From NCBI GenBank assembly GCA_035578175.1, contig JAQMRL010000012.1, forward strand, positions 19,602,048-19,666,047: a DNA stretch of 64,000 nucleotides, given 5' to 3'. Shown one piece after another: positions 19,763 to 30,539 of this stretch; within the stretch, counting starts at the first letter, position 1, and every line of letters begins with the position of its first letter. A program made the translations under genes and the position numbers. The notes under the pieces were generated by a model that ran no database searches, had not been told where the DNA came from, and worked only from the letters and a program-made list of their open reading frames with translations. Origin of the DNA: Catonia carolina. Lineage: Eukaryota > Arthropoda > Insecta > Hemiptera > Achilidae.

Positions 19763-22700
19763 GTAAGTATTTATTACTTTTTTCTTTATATAAATTTAAC
19801 GTTAGTATGATTAGCATATAATATACTATTATTGAGTTCAACATATCTGACATTACTAGTAAAGTTGTAACGGGTGTTTCAAAAACCGAGTTACTCATTT
19901 TTTAGATGACATGAATGTGGTACCAAAAATATTAAATTATTCTTGCTGGAACGAACATTCTTGTTTGTGTTAATCTTTATTGTTAAGTTCAATATCTGAC
20001 ATCAGTAGTAAAGTTTATACTGGGTGTTTTATAAAAGACACTACTTTTTTTTTAGATGACATGAATGTGGTACCAAAAATTATAAATTAATCTTGCAAAA
20101 CACTCTCGTTCGTCTAAATCTTTATTGTTAAGTTCAATATCTGACATCAGTAGTAAAAATGATAACAGGTGTTTCAAAAAACAAGTAACTCATTTTTAGA
20201 CGACATGAATGTGGTACCAAAATATTTAATTAATCCTTCAGGAACAAACATTCTTGTTCGTGTAAATCTGTATTGTTAACCCTTAAGGCTCCGGCTGTTC
20301 CGTAACTATTCTGCTTGTAATACGCAGCGCCCGTAGCACATTCCTTTCCCATAACATCACACGCACATTCATATTGTTAAATTTATTTATGAAAAACGAT
20401 TTGTAAAGCATATTTTTATTTAAACGTACATATATTCATGTACAATTCATGCAAATCCTGTTGCAGGAGAATGACATGAGGGTGACTTGTTTGGGAACAC
20501 TGCAGGTAGTATTATGTCGTGCGCCACTCCCTCTCCCCTTTGCTACTGCATACATTAGACCCAACCGTTTGTAACAAAAGCAAATTTCTATAGAAAAATG
20601 TCACTGCTTTCATACACTAAAAAATGTGTTTGTATGTTGACCTACGGACGGCCTGCATGCGATATCTGTTTGCATAAAAATTTATCAACACTCTAGCCTA
20701 CCCTTCACACTAAAACAATAATAAAATATTTCCATTTCAACATATTCTATTTCTGTAAATGCTATTAGTTGCATTGAAGATATATCTACAAAATAAATAC
20801 AATTATGACCGGTTTCAGACATATATTGACCTCACTGCAACAAGTTTTTTTGCGTAGTCCACTACCAATTTCTATAACCACTGAAGTGGCTTCACGCCGC
20901 ACATGAGTTAAGTTCAACGTATATTCTTCCCTCCAATGGTAAAGTCACGAATGTGCAAATTTTGCGATTATGAGTTTGTTAGTGCATGATGATGTATACA
21001 ACCCCCAACGCATCTTGCAGTAAACTCGTGAATATGTATCTTGTTCAGTTAGGGAGATGCAGCCTTTGTAAAGTTACGAAAATACACCAAGTGTGTTAAA
21101 GAAGAAAGCATTGAATATTTTTTTGCTCTCCTGTAAAACTGAGAATTTGCACATTCGCGAGTTTACCATTGGATGGACGATATGACATCAGTAGTAAAGT
21201 TATAATGATTGTTTCAAAAAACAAGCAAATCGTTTTTAGATGACATGAATGCGGTACAAAAATTTGAAATAATCCTCCTGGAACCAACATTCTTGTTCAT
21301 GTAAATCTCTGTCTTAAGTTCTACAGAGATTGATTTTCAATTATCGTCATTCACTCGTGATTAAAATTAGGTTAAGTTTATCATTTTACATTGTTTACTC
21401 ATGATTAAACATAGGTAAATGTATTTAATTATTATTATTTATACTTTAAATTATTTACATTGGCAAGAGAAAATCGTGCGAATGTTTTATACCAGATTTT
21501 TTTTTGTTGCAGATCAATTTTAATGCTACAATATGGCACGATATTAAACGACCCAGCTATGATACCTGTGAATATCTTCGGATTTGGTCTAAATCTAATT
21601 TATTTTATTGTCTACTATTTTTATTCAAATGAAAGGGTTAGTATAATTATTCTATACAGGTTAGATTAGATTATGTTGTTGTTTAGGTCATCAGCCGAAA
21701 GGGTAGTTTGAAACTCTGAGTCTCAACCAAGTAAAACAAGGAGTGAGGTGGTTTACTAAATGTCTTCCTCACTTAGTGGAAAAGTACGCTTATCAGCATC
21801 CCAGACCCTCTGAAAATCATCTACTTTCCCTGTGGTGAATCACAGGGTCTGTTTGTATAATGAAAATCATTACTCTCAGAGGAGATAACTCTGACTATTG
21901 TCTTTTACACCTCTACCTCTTCTGTTCTTAAATGCTTCATTCGTATAATTGGTTGACTAATTAATAAGAAACAGAACTATTTTTTGTAACTCTGGAACTA
22001 GCTGATCGAGTGCAAATAATTTAACACTCCACCTGGGTGTTATGGGCACAGATTAGATTTACAATCTCTATAAGTACCAGATATATTCAGTTAAAGCAGA
22101 AGTTGCCAAACCATTGATCACAAGCTACTGGTAGATTGCGGCTCGCTTCCGGGTTGATGAATTATTCTTTATTTCAGGCTTAGAATAATTAATACATTCG
22201 TCAGTACTACTTTATCAACTTATCAACATGAGAAGCATTTATATTTTATTAATAAGGTTCTGCCTTAATAATATGTATTTTAAGGCAAAAGTGTACATAA
22301 TTAAAGTTGTACAAAATTAAAAACCTACAACTTTTATTTCAAACATTTTTTCTACGCCTTAGTTTAGCGTCAATTCGTGATTTTCTGTAATTTGCTTATC
22401 AATATCTCTAAAAATTTGATTTCTTTTAAGACTGCAGTCATTTTACAACAGAAATGCATATAATCAAAGTTATAAAAAAATCTACAACTTTTATTTTGAG
22501 AATGTTTTTTCTACTTGACTTAGTTAAGCAACAAGTAATGATTTTACATAGTAAGTTCTACAGAGATTGATTTTCATTTAGCGTCATTCACTCATGGTTA
22601 AACATAGGTTATATTTTTCTTTATGTACATAGGTAAGAAAAAGTCGGTGAGTGTTTCATACCAGATTTTTTTAATATATATTGGAATATTTCTGTGTAAT

Positions 22701-25700
22701 TTATCAAGGTCATTGTTCTTGAGATAAAAAACTGTTTTGATAAGAAAATACTACTTGTAATGATTAAGCAAATAGAGACCAAACATAAAATAAAATTATT
22801 ACTATTTTTTTTTCAGTTGATTTTATATGATTTATTGTGACTGTTCAAAAGAACATGAATGTTACCATATTGTAACCTAATGACCCTGTCCAAAAATTTT
22901 TAATTTATTTCATGTGAAGCGTTTACAATAATAAATCTAATGTGTTTTATCTAATTTACTTGTGATTGTTAAACCAAGTACACATTAGAGTATCAAAGAA
23001 CAGTATAAAGATAAACTGTCACGGTTTGCCAAACAACCTAGCAATCATTTCTAGGAACACTGAAACAGCAATAGATCAAATCAACCTGTTAGAAGAAAAA
23101 GCAGGACTACAGATTTCCTTCGAGAAAATTAAATACATAGCAAACATCAAAACAGCCCCACACTTAAAGACACAATACAGAAAAATTAAGAAAGTTGATA
23201 GTTTGAAGTACCTCGAAGAGATAATACAACCAAAGATTGACGAAAAGGAAGTGAACAACAGCAGACGAGTAAAGATGGCCGGTTCACTCGATGGACTCAC
23301 CACTTGTATAAGAAGAAAGCATTGTCAAGAGAAACCAAGATTAGGTATTATAATATTGCGATAGAACCGGTGTGTCTTTATGCGAGTGAGTGCCTTAGAA
23401 TGACCGGAAAAGCTAGTCTAAAAGAAGCCAAGAAATGTGAGTGAAAGATCCTTCGCAAGAAAATGGGTTTGAATACATTTGAAAATGGGTATACAGACAA
23501 TACAGGTATGAGGTTAGAAGAACTGTACAAGGAAAATGTACGATTAGAGTAAGACAACTAAAATTTTACAGACACCTGTGTGGAATGGATTACAACTGGT
23601 TAACAAAAGAAATTTTTAAGACATTAAAGAATAGACCTAAGGTGTCAGATAAATGATTTAAAGAAGTCAGAAAGGATTTTGAAAAAGCCAAAATAAACCG
23701 AGAAAACTCAATGAACCGAACCAAATTCAGACAACTAATTACGGACTTTAAAGGCTTTTTTGAAAAAACAGAACACAGTTTTGTCAAAAACAGCTCATGA
23801 TTTTTTTAAAAACTTCATTTTTTATGCTGTACAAGGTAGAGTAAGCACCATGTCTACTAAAATTCTAGGAGGCTGTGTTCTCATGGTAAAAAATTTTTTC
23901 TTTTTAAGAGTTCGGCCTTGGTATGCATTTTACGAAAAAAAAGTACATAATCAAAGTTATAAGAAATTAAAAAACCTACAACTTTTATATCACACATTTT
24001 TCTACAGATCGTCATTTAGTATTAAATAGTAAATTATATTGTTCATTGTTTACATTGGTAAGAGAAAGTCATTGTAAGTATTTCACACCAGAAGTTTTAT
24101 GAATCTGTTATGAGTGTTTTTTTGTGTTTTGTGCACCAAAAAATAACACATTTTTTAATGATTTCAGAACGATCTTCATTCGAAGGTAGCAAAAGGTGTT
24201 GCCCTTGTTGCAGTATTACTAAGTTATGTTCGTGTAGAGTATGAAGAAAACGTAGAATTCAGATTTGGTATGATCGTTACAGTATTAATGTTATCCCTTA
24301 TCGGTGCACCTCTTTTACAACTTGGTGATATCATTAAATCAAAGAGTACTGCTGGTCTTCCGTTTCCTTTGATCTTATCAGGATCTGTTGTCACACTTCT
24401 GTGGTTGATATATGGTGTTATTATTAAAAACGTCTTCATGCAGGTATGTTACCTAATTGGTTTTTGTATGTTTACTTTTTCATTCCCTATATAAAATGTT
24501 TAGGGAAAGAAAGTATTGTTTTTATGTTGATGTTATAATATCGAGTTTTCACCAGAAATACACATTTTCAGACCCCCTGAACCTAAAAAACATGTTTTTA
24601 CCAATTTTGATCTGGGTGTTAGTAAAGAAAATATCGTACGATTTTGAAACTTGGAACTTAACTTATTTTCATCAAATTGGTCTGTCAGTAGTAGTTTATT
24701 CGTGCAATTTTCTCAAAAATAGCTTCTACGATTTTTTTTAAAATCACCCCTCATTTACTTCATTTTTTTTTGCTCTTCAAGATAGAATAAGCAGCTTGTC
24801 TCCTGAGATTCTTGGGAGGGTTGTGCACTTGTATAATAAAAAGAGTTTTATTAAGTCCCTACACTGGTTGATTTTCATTTAGCATCATTCACTCACAATT
24901 AAAATTAGGTTATTATTTAAATTCTATATTATTTACATAGGCAAGAGAAAGTCGTGTCAGTGTTTCACACCAGATTTTTAGTTTTAGAAATACTAGGTGC
25001 ATAAATGAAGGAATAAAACTAATGTTTTATAATTTTGTTATTCAATGAAAATCTCAGTTGCTCATTGTCTCTTCAAAGTAATTTTCTGAGGAAGCGACAC
25101 AGCGATGGAGATGATTTTTCCACTCTTCATGGCAGTACTGAAAGTTGTACACTAAAATTGCCTTCAGCTGGTTGGTTATGGAAGTTTTAATCTCTTTCCT
25201 TATCCAAAAATGAGCCCTTTGGATTTATGAAGCCCTTCGAGTTGGTTTTTCAATTTTGGTATTAGAAAAACGTCACGCTGGTGGATTATTTTTACTTTCT
25301 CTTGCCTATACGAATATAGGAATGAAAGTATATTGGTTTTCATGTTGATTTTTTGAAATCAAGTTTTCACTGAATATTCACGTTTTCAGACCTCCTGAAC
25401 CCAAAAAACATGTTTTTAGCAATTGTTTTGTGTGTGTGTGTGTGAACAAAAAATCTCGAGAACGGAATGTCAAACGAAGTTGAAACATGAAAATTGAGTT
25501 AGGTACCACTAGAGGACCCAAAACAAACATTATGAAAATTGGTCAACTGGAAGTATTTGTTTATTTGTGTCATTTTTCACTTTTTTATGATTTTCTCAAA
25601 AATGGCTCCAACAATTTTTTTTAAATCGCCTCATGGACTACATTGTCTTTGCTCTACAAGATAGGGTAGGCGTCATGTCTGCTGAAATTCTTGGGGAGGA

Positions 25701-28700
25701 TGTGCTTTTGTAGAAAAAAATTGTGTTTTTAAGATTGCGGATTTGATGTGCATTTTAGTGCAAAAACATATATAATAAAAGTTGTAGACAATTTAAAAAT
25801 CTACAACTTTTATTTCAAACATTTCTTTGTATAACGCTTATTTAAGTGATAATTAGTGATTTTCTGGGTTTTTTTTTCCATGAAAATCTGTAAAATAAAT
25901 TTTTTTAAATTTCTGTCATAGTGTGTATTTTATGGCAAAAGTGCATGTAATCAAATTTATAGGGAATTTAAAGATCTACAACTTTTATTTAAGTATTTTT
26001 CTCTACAGAGCCTAGTTTAGCGTCAAAAAGTGATTTTTCCGTATTAAGGCAAACTAAGGTTGGTTTTCATTTTGCATCATCACTCATGATTAAAATAAGG
26101 TTATGTTTTTGAGGTTAGCTTTTTGTTTATTTCTAATGTTTTATTTCTAATATTTTATTACTAATGTTAGGTTACAGTGGTCATTATTTGAATTGGCTAG
26201 AGAAAGTCTTGTGAGTTTCACACAGATTTTTTTAAAATTTATTTGTCGTTATAGCCAAAAAACCAGGTTGTTTATCTTCGCCTGTCACTCCACACAGGCA
26301 TGTACAGGGCCCAAGTGCAGAACGCAGTTTTCTTATAATACTACAATCTTACAAACTACCAGTATCACAGGCACAAAAAATAAAAAAATTTTGTAAAGTG
26401 GCTACAAAAATCATGCAAACATGGGAATATGAACTTATAGCTAATATCACTGATAGAGGAAATCTAATAGTCCACTCCTCCCATGACTGTCACACACTGA
26501 TATATCGAAGGAATCTAAGAGTCACGTCCTAAATAGGGCTTTCATCACTGAGTATATTTTGTAATTCAAGTGGTATCTTGAATCGTAGATGCAATCCAAC
26601 AACACATGTTTGATCGTCAAAGGACAACTGCACCTGCCACGGATTAGAGCATCATCAGAATTTATGAGATACCCATGGGTTAATCTGGTGTACCCAATTT
26701 TAAGTTGTGCGATAACACTTCCTCCCTTACATTCTTCCTTAGTGAATTAGGCCAAATGCTTTTTGTTTTAGTTTAGATTATCGGCTAAAAGGCTGGTTTG
26801 AACTTATAGAGGGTTTACTAAGTAAAACAAGGAGTGAAGTGGTTTACCATTACCTTCCTTACTGAGTGGAAAAGTATGCTTATCAGCATGCCAGGCCCTC
26901 TAAAAAGCATCTACTTACCACCTTGCAAATGACACCTTCACTACATTTACCACAGGGTCTGGCTGTACTGTATAATGATGAAATTCATTACTCTCAGAGG
27001 AGATAACTTATTAGTATCTTTTACGCCTATACCTCTTCTGTTCTTGAATGTTTCAGTCATATATGGACTGACCATGTGATAAGAAAAATAATTATATTTT
27101 GTAGCCCTGGAACTAGGAGATTGAGTGCAATTTAACTAGTAAACAATGTTTAATTGTTTATGTATTATCAGTATGTATTATATGTATGCATTTTTCCAAT
27201 TTCTGTTTGTTTTACGTATGGCAAATTTTCAAAACCCTCTTGCAGTTCGATGCAAATTGATGCCAGCATTCCTGCTTTTTTTATTCTATATGAATAATCT
27301 GCACAAGTTGAATCCCACAAAGCTGTTTTGCTTTGAATTGTGCCAATAAATCATTCTACATTCAAAAAATCACAGGAATCGGTTGGTGACATGTTGACCG
27401 TTAACACGTTCGTACACAACTGAATGCCTCGCTTGTTGACAAGAGTTGATACAAAGTTGAGGGAGGTTGATAAGGATCTGCTGTTGACGGCAGTGGTTGA
27501 AGGTTGTGCGACGGACAGTTTATCATTAACACTCTATCATTTAAAACCATACCTCTCCTGTTGTGTGTGGTGTGGTAGCAAGTTGATCATTTACTAGAAG
27601 CCTATAACCTAACATTAGTAATAAAACATGACAAATAAACAAAAAAGCAACGTAATTTTAATCATGAGTGAATGATGCAAAATGAAAACCAATCTTAGTT
27701 TGGCTTAATAATACGGAAAATCACTCCTTGACGCTAAACTAGGCTCTGTAGAGAAAAATGTTTAAAGTAAAAGTCGTAGATCTTTTAATTTTCTATAAAT
27801 TTGATTATTAACACTTTTGTCGTAAAATACATACTACGGCCTAAATCTTCCAAAATCAAAAAAACATTTCTTTACAGATCTTCATGAATAAAACCCAAAA
27901 ATCACCAATTACCGCCAATCTAAGCATTGTACAAAGAAATGTTAGGAATAAAAGTTGTAGGTTTTTAAATTTTCTACTACTTTGATTATACACTTTTGCC
28001 CAAAAATGCATTTTAAGGCCGGAATCTTAAAAAAAAACACTTTTCTCCGAGAGCACAGCCTCCCCAAGAATTTCAGCAGAAATAGAGGTAACCTTCTTTT
28101 TAAACTGCGTCTCCTTTATTTTATTCCTACTTACACGTGTTTCGGTGGATCCACCATCATCAGAGTAAATGAAAAATTGAAACTAACATTTTTTTCATTT
28201 ATTTAAAATTTACAGAAGATGATACATCTTCAGTCACTTGTATAAAACTTAAAGAGTTATACTATAAACGAGTTTTATACAAGTGACTGAAGATGTATCA
28301 TCTTCTGTAAATTTTAAATAAATGGAAAAAAATTTTTAGTTTCAATTTTTCATTTACTCTGATGATGGTGGATCCACCGAAACACGTGTAAGTAGGAATA
28401 AAATAAAGGTGACGCAGTTTAAAAAGAAGGTTAGTGAAATTATTATATTAATTCATTATATGAAATAGAAATAGAGGTGTTTTAAAAAAATTATAGGAGC
28501 TGTTTTTAAAAAATATCACCAAAGTAAAAAATTTCACGAATAAACTATTACTTTCAGTTGACCAATTTTGATGAAAATTTTTGTGTCGGGTCCTCTAGTA
28601 GTACCTAACTTAAGTTTCAAGTTTCAACTTTGTACAATATTCGTTCTTTGAATATTTTGTTGACACACACACACACACACACAGACCAATCGCTACAAAC

Positions 28701-29368
28701 ATGTTTTTTTGGTTCAGGGGTCTGAAAACTTGTATCTGGTGAAAACTTTATTTTGAAAAATTAACATGAAAACAATACTTTCCATCTTATATATTCATAC
28801 AGGCAAGAGAAAGTAAAAATGAAGAAGTAATTGCAATAATAATGACATCAATTAAGGAAAAAAGTGTGTGTTAATCGAACATGGTTGTTCTGCTGTGTAC
28901 AGCCAGGCGGTCAATGTGGCAACGCCAGTCCCTCTCCCTTGCCAAGCACCAGTCCTATTTTGTAATTAATTCAACTATAATTGACCGGATAGCAATGACC
29001 GAATCAGTGCACACAACATCCAACGCCCACAAACACATAGTTGAGGGATAAGGGAACTAAGGAGCTACAGTGATGGTTTGACTTGTCACAAACTCATTTA
29101 TTAAAAATTCAGTATAACAAAAGTGCTTAGTCATGATGCAGCACCAAATTGTTCTTGATACTGGTCTAATATTCTACCAAAAAAACTGTATCCTTTTAAA
29201 TCTATAAATTTTAATTTATTTAAAAATATATTATAGTTTGTATGTTTCTTTTTATAGGTACAAAATGTGGTTGCATTTACATTATGTGTCATTCAGTTAT
29301 CGCTGTTCGTAATCTACCCGAGTACAAGCAATGAAGAAAAAATTGGAAAAGATAAAAAGAAAAATTGA
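19685..29368 (+). CDS. SWEET1: SWEET sugar transporter (MtN3/saliva, SLC50), 3' four exons
   Basis: SWEET proteins are seven-helix membrane uniporters that move glucose or sucrose down a gradient across plasma or internal membranes. Joined exons 19685-19762, 21513-21636, 24168-24443 and 29258-29368 encode about 195 residues with consistent phases (2,0,0) and GT/AG borders. FICKDIVQKGSTKDIDPMPF is the loop after helix 1. SILMLQYGTI starts helix 2, PVNIFGFGLNLIYFIVYYF is helix 3 with the conserved Asn, and GAPLLQLGDIIKSKSTAG with LPFPL and LLWLIYG form the second MtN3 repeat. QNVVAFTLCVIQLSLFVIYP is helix 7 with its Asn. The tail is lysine-rich. Helix 2 has Met where many members have Trp; the second-repeat Trp is kept. 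The exon with the start codon and helix 1 was not found. Introns are filled with ACTT copies, SINEs, LINE and mariner. Confidence 0.92.
19865..20280. repeat. Tandem array of ~145-bp units in SWEET intron
   Basis: Three units start near 19870, 20021 and 20164, each with a gGGTGTTT start, GACATGAATGTGGTACCAAA and 'attgttaagttcaatatctg'. A fourth unit at about 21180-21310 runs directly into the 3' part of an ACTT copy. The units may therefore belong to a longer version of that element. Confidence 0.75.
20281..21180. repeat. Unclassified repeat block in SWEET intron
   Basis: This block separates the third and fourth ~145-bp units. Its 20570-20870 part resembles 63395-63700 (shared TATTCTATTTCTGTAAA and ACCGGTTTCAGAC), so it is a dispersed repeat. 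No coding region is seen. Confidence 0.55.
21310..21497 (+). mobile_element. ACTT element 3' end abutting a SWEET splice acceptor
   Basis: Only the last ~190 bp of the element is present: TTCTACAGAGATTGATTTTC, then TTACATTGTTTACTCATGA, then GGCAAGAGAAAATCG, the hairpin and ACCAGAT. The T-run after its end forms the polypyrimidine tract of the exon starting at 21513. Confidence 0.8.
21513..21636 (+). CDS. SWEET1: SWEET exon b (helices 2-3)
   Basis: The acceptor is tttgttgcag and the donor gttagt. After the split Ile codon, 41 residues run from SILMLQYGTI through PVNIFGFGLNLIYF to YYFYSNER. The conserved Asn of helix 3 is in VNIFG. The exon ends in phase 0. Confidence 0.92.
21673..22049 (-). 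mobile_element. SINE-like repeat A, copy 5
   Basis: This minus-strand copy in SWEET intron 2 begins 36 bp after the exon. It is flanked by the perfect 10-bp duplication AGATTAGATT (21663-21672 and 22050-22059). Confidence 0.85.
22245..22670 (+). mobile_element. ACTT element copy 7, 5'-truncated
   Basis: Two internal modules remain, with AAAGTTGTACAAAATTAAAA and CTACAACTTTTATTT. The 3' end is GAAAAAGTCGGTGAGTGTTTC then ATACCAGAT. Confidence 0.7.
22940..23770 (+). mobile_element. LINE reverse-transcriptase 3' fragment
   Basis: A plus-strand ORF (22966-23364) reads NLAIISRNTETAIDQINLLE just after a mutated YADD box (here LPNN), then AGLQISFEKIKYIANIKTAP and VDSLKYLEEIIQP. Further pieces follow in other frames: YASECLRMTGKASLKEA (about 23378-23428), and NRTKFRQLITDFKGF near 23705-23760. 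It is 5'-truncated, frameshifted and dead. It belongs to the same broad group as the fragment at 58050-58720. Confidence 0.88.
23780..24097 (+). mobile_element. ACTT element copy 8, partial
   Basis: It joins directly onto the LINE fragment and starts inside the element at AAAAACAGCTC. It contains CACCATGTCTACTAAAATTC and ends GTAAGAGAAAGTCATTG...TTTCACACCAGA. Most of the second module is deleted. Confidence 0.65.
24168..24443 (+). CDS. SWEET1: SWEET exon c (helices 4-6)
   Basis: This 276-bp, phase-0 exon encodes 92 residues with acceptor atgatttcag and donor gtatgt. KVAKGVALVAVLLSYVRVEY is helix 4, FGMIVTVLMLSLIGAPLLQL helix 5, and SGSVVTLLWLIYGVII helix 6 with the conserved Trp and Y-G. The KSTAGLPFP loop matches the second MtN3 repeat. 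Confidence 0.95.
24474..24985 (+). mobile_element. ACTT element copy 9, internally deleted
   Basis: The 5' end (ACTTTTTCATTCCCTATATA) lies 30 bp after the SWEET donor at 24444. The internal modules are missing. The end is GGCAAGAGAAAGTCGTGTCAGTG, TTTCACACCAGAT. Confidence 0.75.
24995..25287 (-). mobile_element. mariner-like C-terminal fragment
   Basis: The minus strand encodes HEEWKNHLHRCVASSENYFE followed by ETMSN and a stop (about 25052-25125), the C-terminal W-C-NYFE pattern of mariner-type transposases. FLIPKLKNQLEGL (about 25225-25265) lies upstream. Its other end is cut by the ACTT copy starting at 25288. Confidence 0.7.
25288..26233 (+). mobile_element. ACTT element copy 10, near full length
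   Basis: It starts ACTTTCTCTTGCCTATACG and ends GGCTAGAGAAAGTCTTGTGA, TTTCACACAGAT. It carries two modules and the AATTGGTCAACTGGAAGT block. It lies in the last SWEET intron. Confidence 0.75.
26764..27137 (-). mobile_element. SINE-like repeat A, copy 6
   Basis: This minus-strand copy in the last SWEET intron carries the rc of GGTAAACCACTTCACTCC and ends in a degraded CTAAAC tail. Its head side abuts ACATTGTTTACTA (as minus), the same motif that flanks copy 1. Confidence 0.75.
28126..28169 (-). ncRNA. Hammerhead-ribozyme-like core, left arm
   Basis: This is the minus-strand twin of the core at 28353-28396, identical in all key positions: CTGATGA (28157-28163), GAAA, CACGTG and the GUA triplet. 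It lies head-to-head with the other copy, so a read-through transcript in either direction would contain one sense core. Confidence 0.55.
28353..28396 (+). ncRNA. Hammerhead-ribozyme-like core, right arm
   Basis: The order is that of a minimal type I hammerhead: stem I strand TTTACT, core CTGATGA (28359-28365), stem II GGTG-GATC-CACC, core GAAA (28379-28382), a very short palindromic stem III CACGTG, triplet GTA (cleavage expected after 28390), and stem I strand AGTAGG. Stem I pairs over six positions, two of them G-U. An extra T between CTGATGA and stem II departs from the textbook core. Short-stem-III hammerheads of this kind are known from Penelope-like elements and are thought to act as dimers. 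Activity here is inferred only. Confidence 0.6.
28655..28685. repeat. (AC)n tract in inverted ACTT copy 11
   Basis: This is the complement of the GT tract found in every long copy of the ACTT element. Confidence 0.85.
28819..29257. other. End of the last SWEET intron, no gene seen
   Basis: A GC-richer patch at 28900-29060 (GGCAACGCCAGTCCCTCTCC) is probably part of another repeat, but I could not classify it. The last ~100 bp are AT-rich and lead to the acceptor at 29257. Confidence 0.5.
29258..29368 (+). CDS. SWEET1: SWEET terminal exon (helix 7 and tail)
   Basis: The acceptor is ttttatag. The exon encodes VQNVVAFTLCVIQLSLFVIY, then PSTSNEEKIGKDKKKN and TGA (29366-29368). The Asn in QNVV and the QL-LF-YP pattern are the family's helix 7 hallmarks. 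The cytosolic tail is short and lysine-rich. Confidence 0.93.
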   Translation, partial: VQNVVAFTLCVIQLSLFVIYPSTSNEEKIGKDKKKN

Positions 29369-30539
29369 TGAAATTAACTTATTAAAATATTCCTTAATTG
29401 ATTAATTGAATTTAGTAAATTTTATTCTAAATTGTTAGATTTTATTGGTTAAATTTGTACGTCACATTTTATAGTACAAAATTAAAAAATAGTTTTGTTG
29501 CGGAAAATTTAATGTCTTAAAAATACAAAAATTGTAATTTTTTATGTCTATAAAAATATATTTGAATTTTCATTTTATTATTCGGAGCGTTTTTGTTATT
29601 GGGATTTAATTTATGCATGAAAAAAGTAATTTAGTGGAAGTCATTCTCGTGTACTGTCACACAGAAAAAGTCAGGTATGTAAAGAAAATCAAGGAGTTAG
29701 GCCTTTAAGTCAGTATATGTTCAGTGGAAAAGTGGTTTCAGAAAAGCTAAAAATATTTAAAGAAAAAGTAAAAAAGACTAAAAATCAATAGAGAAATGGA
29801 TGCCTATGGTTGATCGGGAATATTTGAACAACATTGTAACATAAGGACTATGGAACTAACATGTTCGTAAATTTTCAGACCCAAAAGGTTCAATCTGCAA
29901 GTATTACTACATTTAAAAAATAAATAGTAATTTTATATAAATGTTTTTCAAAATAAAACAATTACATTTCAAATCATTAAGGCAAGTACTTTATTTATAC
30001 CATGTTTCCAAATAATTACTTTTAATACTTAAATCTACAGAATGAAACTTAAAAATGCTATCCTGTAAAATTTTAAAAAGTACAGATGACCCTTTGATTC
30101 TCAGGCCTGAACATTTAATATATTTCGCTTAACTTCACTTACAAAGTTGAGATATCAATGGTCCCATCCCAGCAGTTTATAACCGAAGTTATCTGTAATA
30201 ACAAAAAAAATTTATTTTGTATTTTTAAGATACTTTTATTAAGCAACAATAAATATATTTAGAAAATTTATAATATGTGGTTGTATTTTCTTGTCTTAAT
30301 TAGGCATAAATAATTAATTTTTTAATCAATATGTGATAGACTAAAAATGAATTTATTTTTATGTATATAATTATTGTCATAGTTATAGGATGTAAGAGTT
30401 ATGCCAACACATTCCTTGTGATTTTAATTTAATATGTTGTTAAATTATAAAAAGATTATATTATACGGTAGTGTAATAAAGTCAGAAGTTGTGGACTGGA
30501 TTTAGCTCAGGTATCAAAAAGCTCAGATAATATAGTTGT
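29369..30539. other. SWEET 3' UTR and AT-rich intergenic sequence
   Basis: No gene is seen. Candidate poly(A) signals AATAAA occur near 29952 and 30248; which one is used cannot be decided from sequence. No transposon was recognised. Confidence 0.5.

Larger units (their letters stand above)
28090..28467. mobile_element. Palindromic Penelope-like/retrozyme-like repeat
   Basis: Two arms, 28090-28249 and 28271-28432, are near-perfect inverted copies around a 21-bp spacer. Each arm carries GATGATGGTGGATCCACCG, GTGACGCAGTTTAAAAAGAA (right arm) and CTTCTGTAAATTTTAAATAA. An asymmetric tail (GTGAAATTATTATATTAATT) follows the right arm. GAAATAGAGGT flanks both sides (28079-28089, 28468-28478), a probable target duplication. 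No ORF. The same sequence without the central motif makes up the array at 36.3-37.4 kb. Confidence 0.8.
27600..28818 (-). mobile_element. ACTT element copy 11, interrupted
   Basis: This inverted copy has its 5' end at 28818 (plus GGCAAGAGAAAGTAAAA). Its 3' end is truncated near 27600. The palindromic element with hammerhead-like cores is inserted at 28090 and has removed a short piece around the CACCATG region. Confidence 0.75.

Noticed and set aside
21460..21669. Start codon at 21460 for the SWEET exon frame
   Set aside because: The ATG lies in the ACTT element upstream of the acceptor. The residues before SILMLQYG are not SWEET-like.
22966..23364. LINE frame as a host gene
   Set aside because: It is clearly non-LTR reverse-transcriptase sequence with a damaged YADD box and frameshifts downstream.
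24457..24741. 94-codon frame overlapping the end of a SWEET exon
   Set aside because: It starts beyond the splice donor and continues into an ACTT copy; it is intron sequence.
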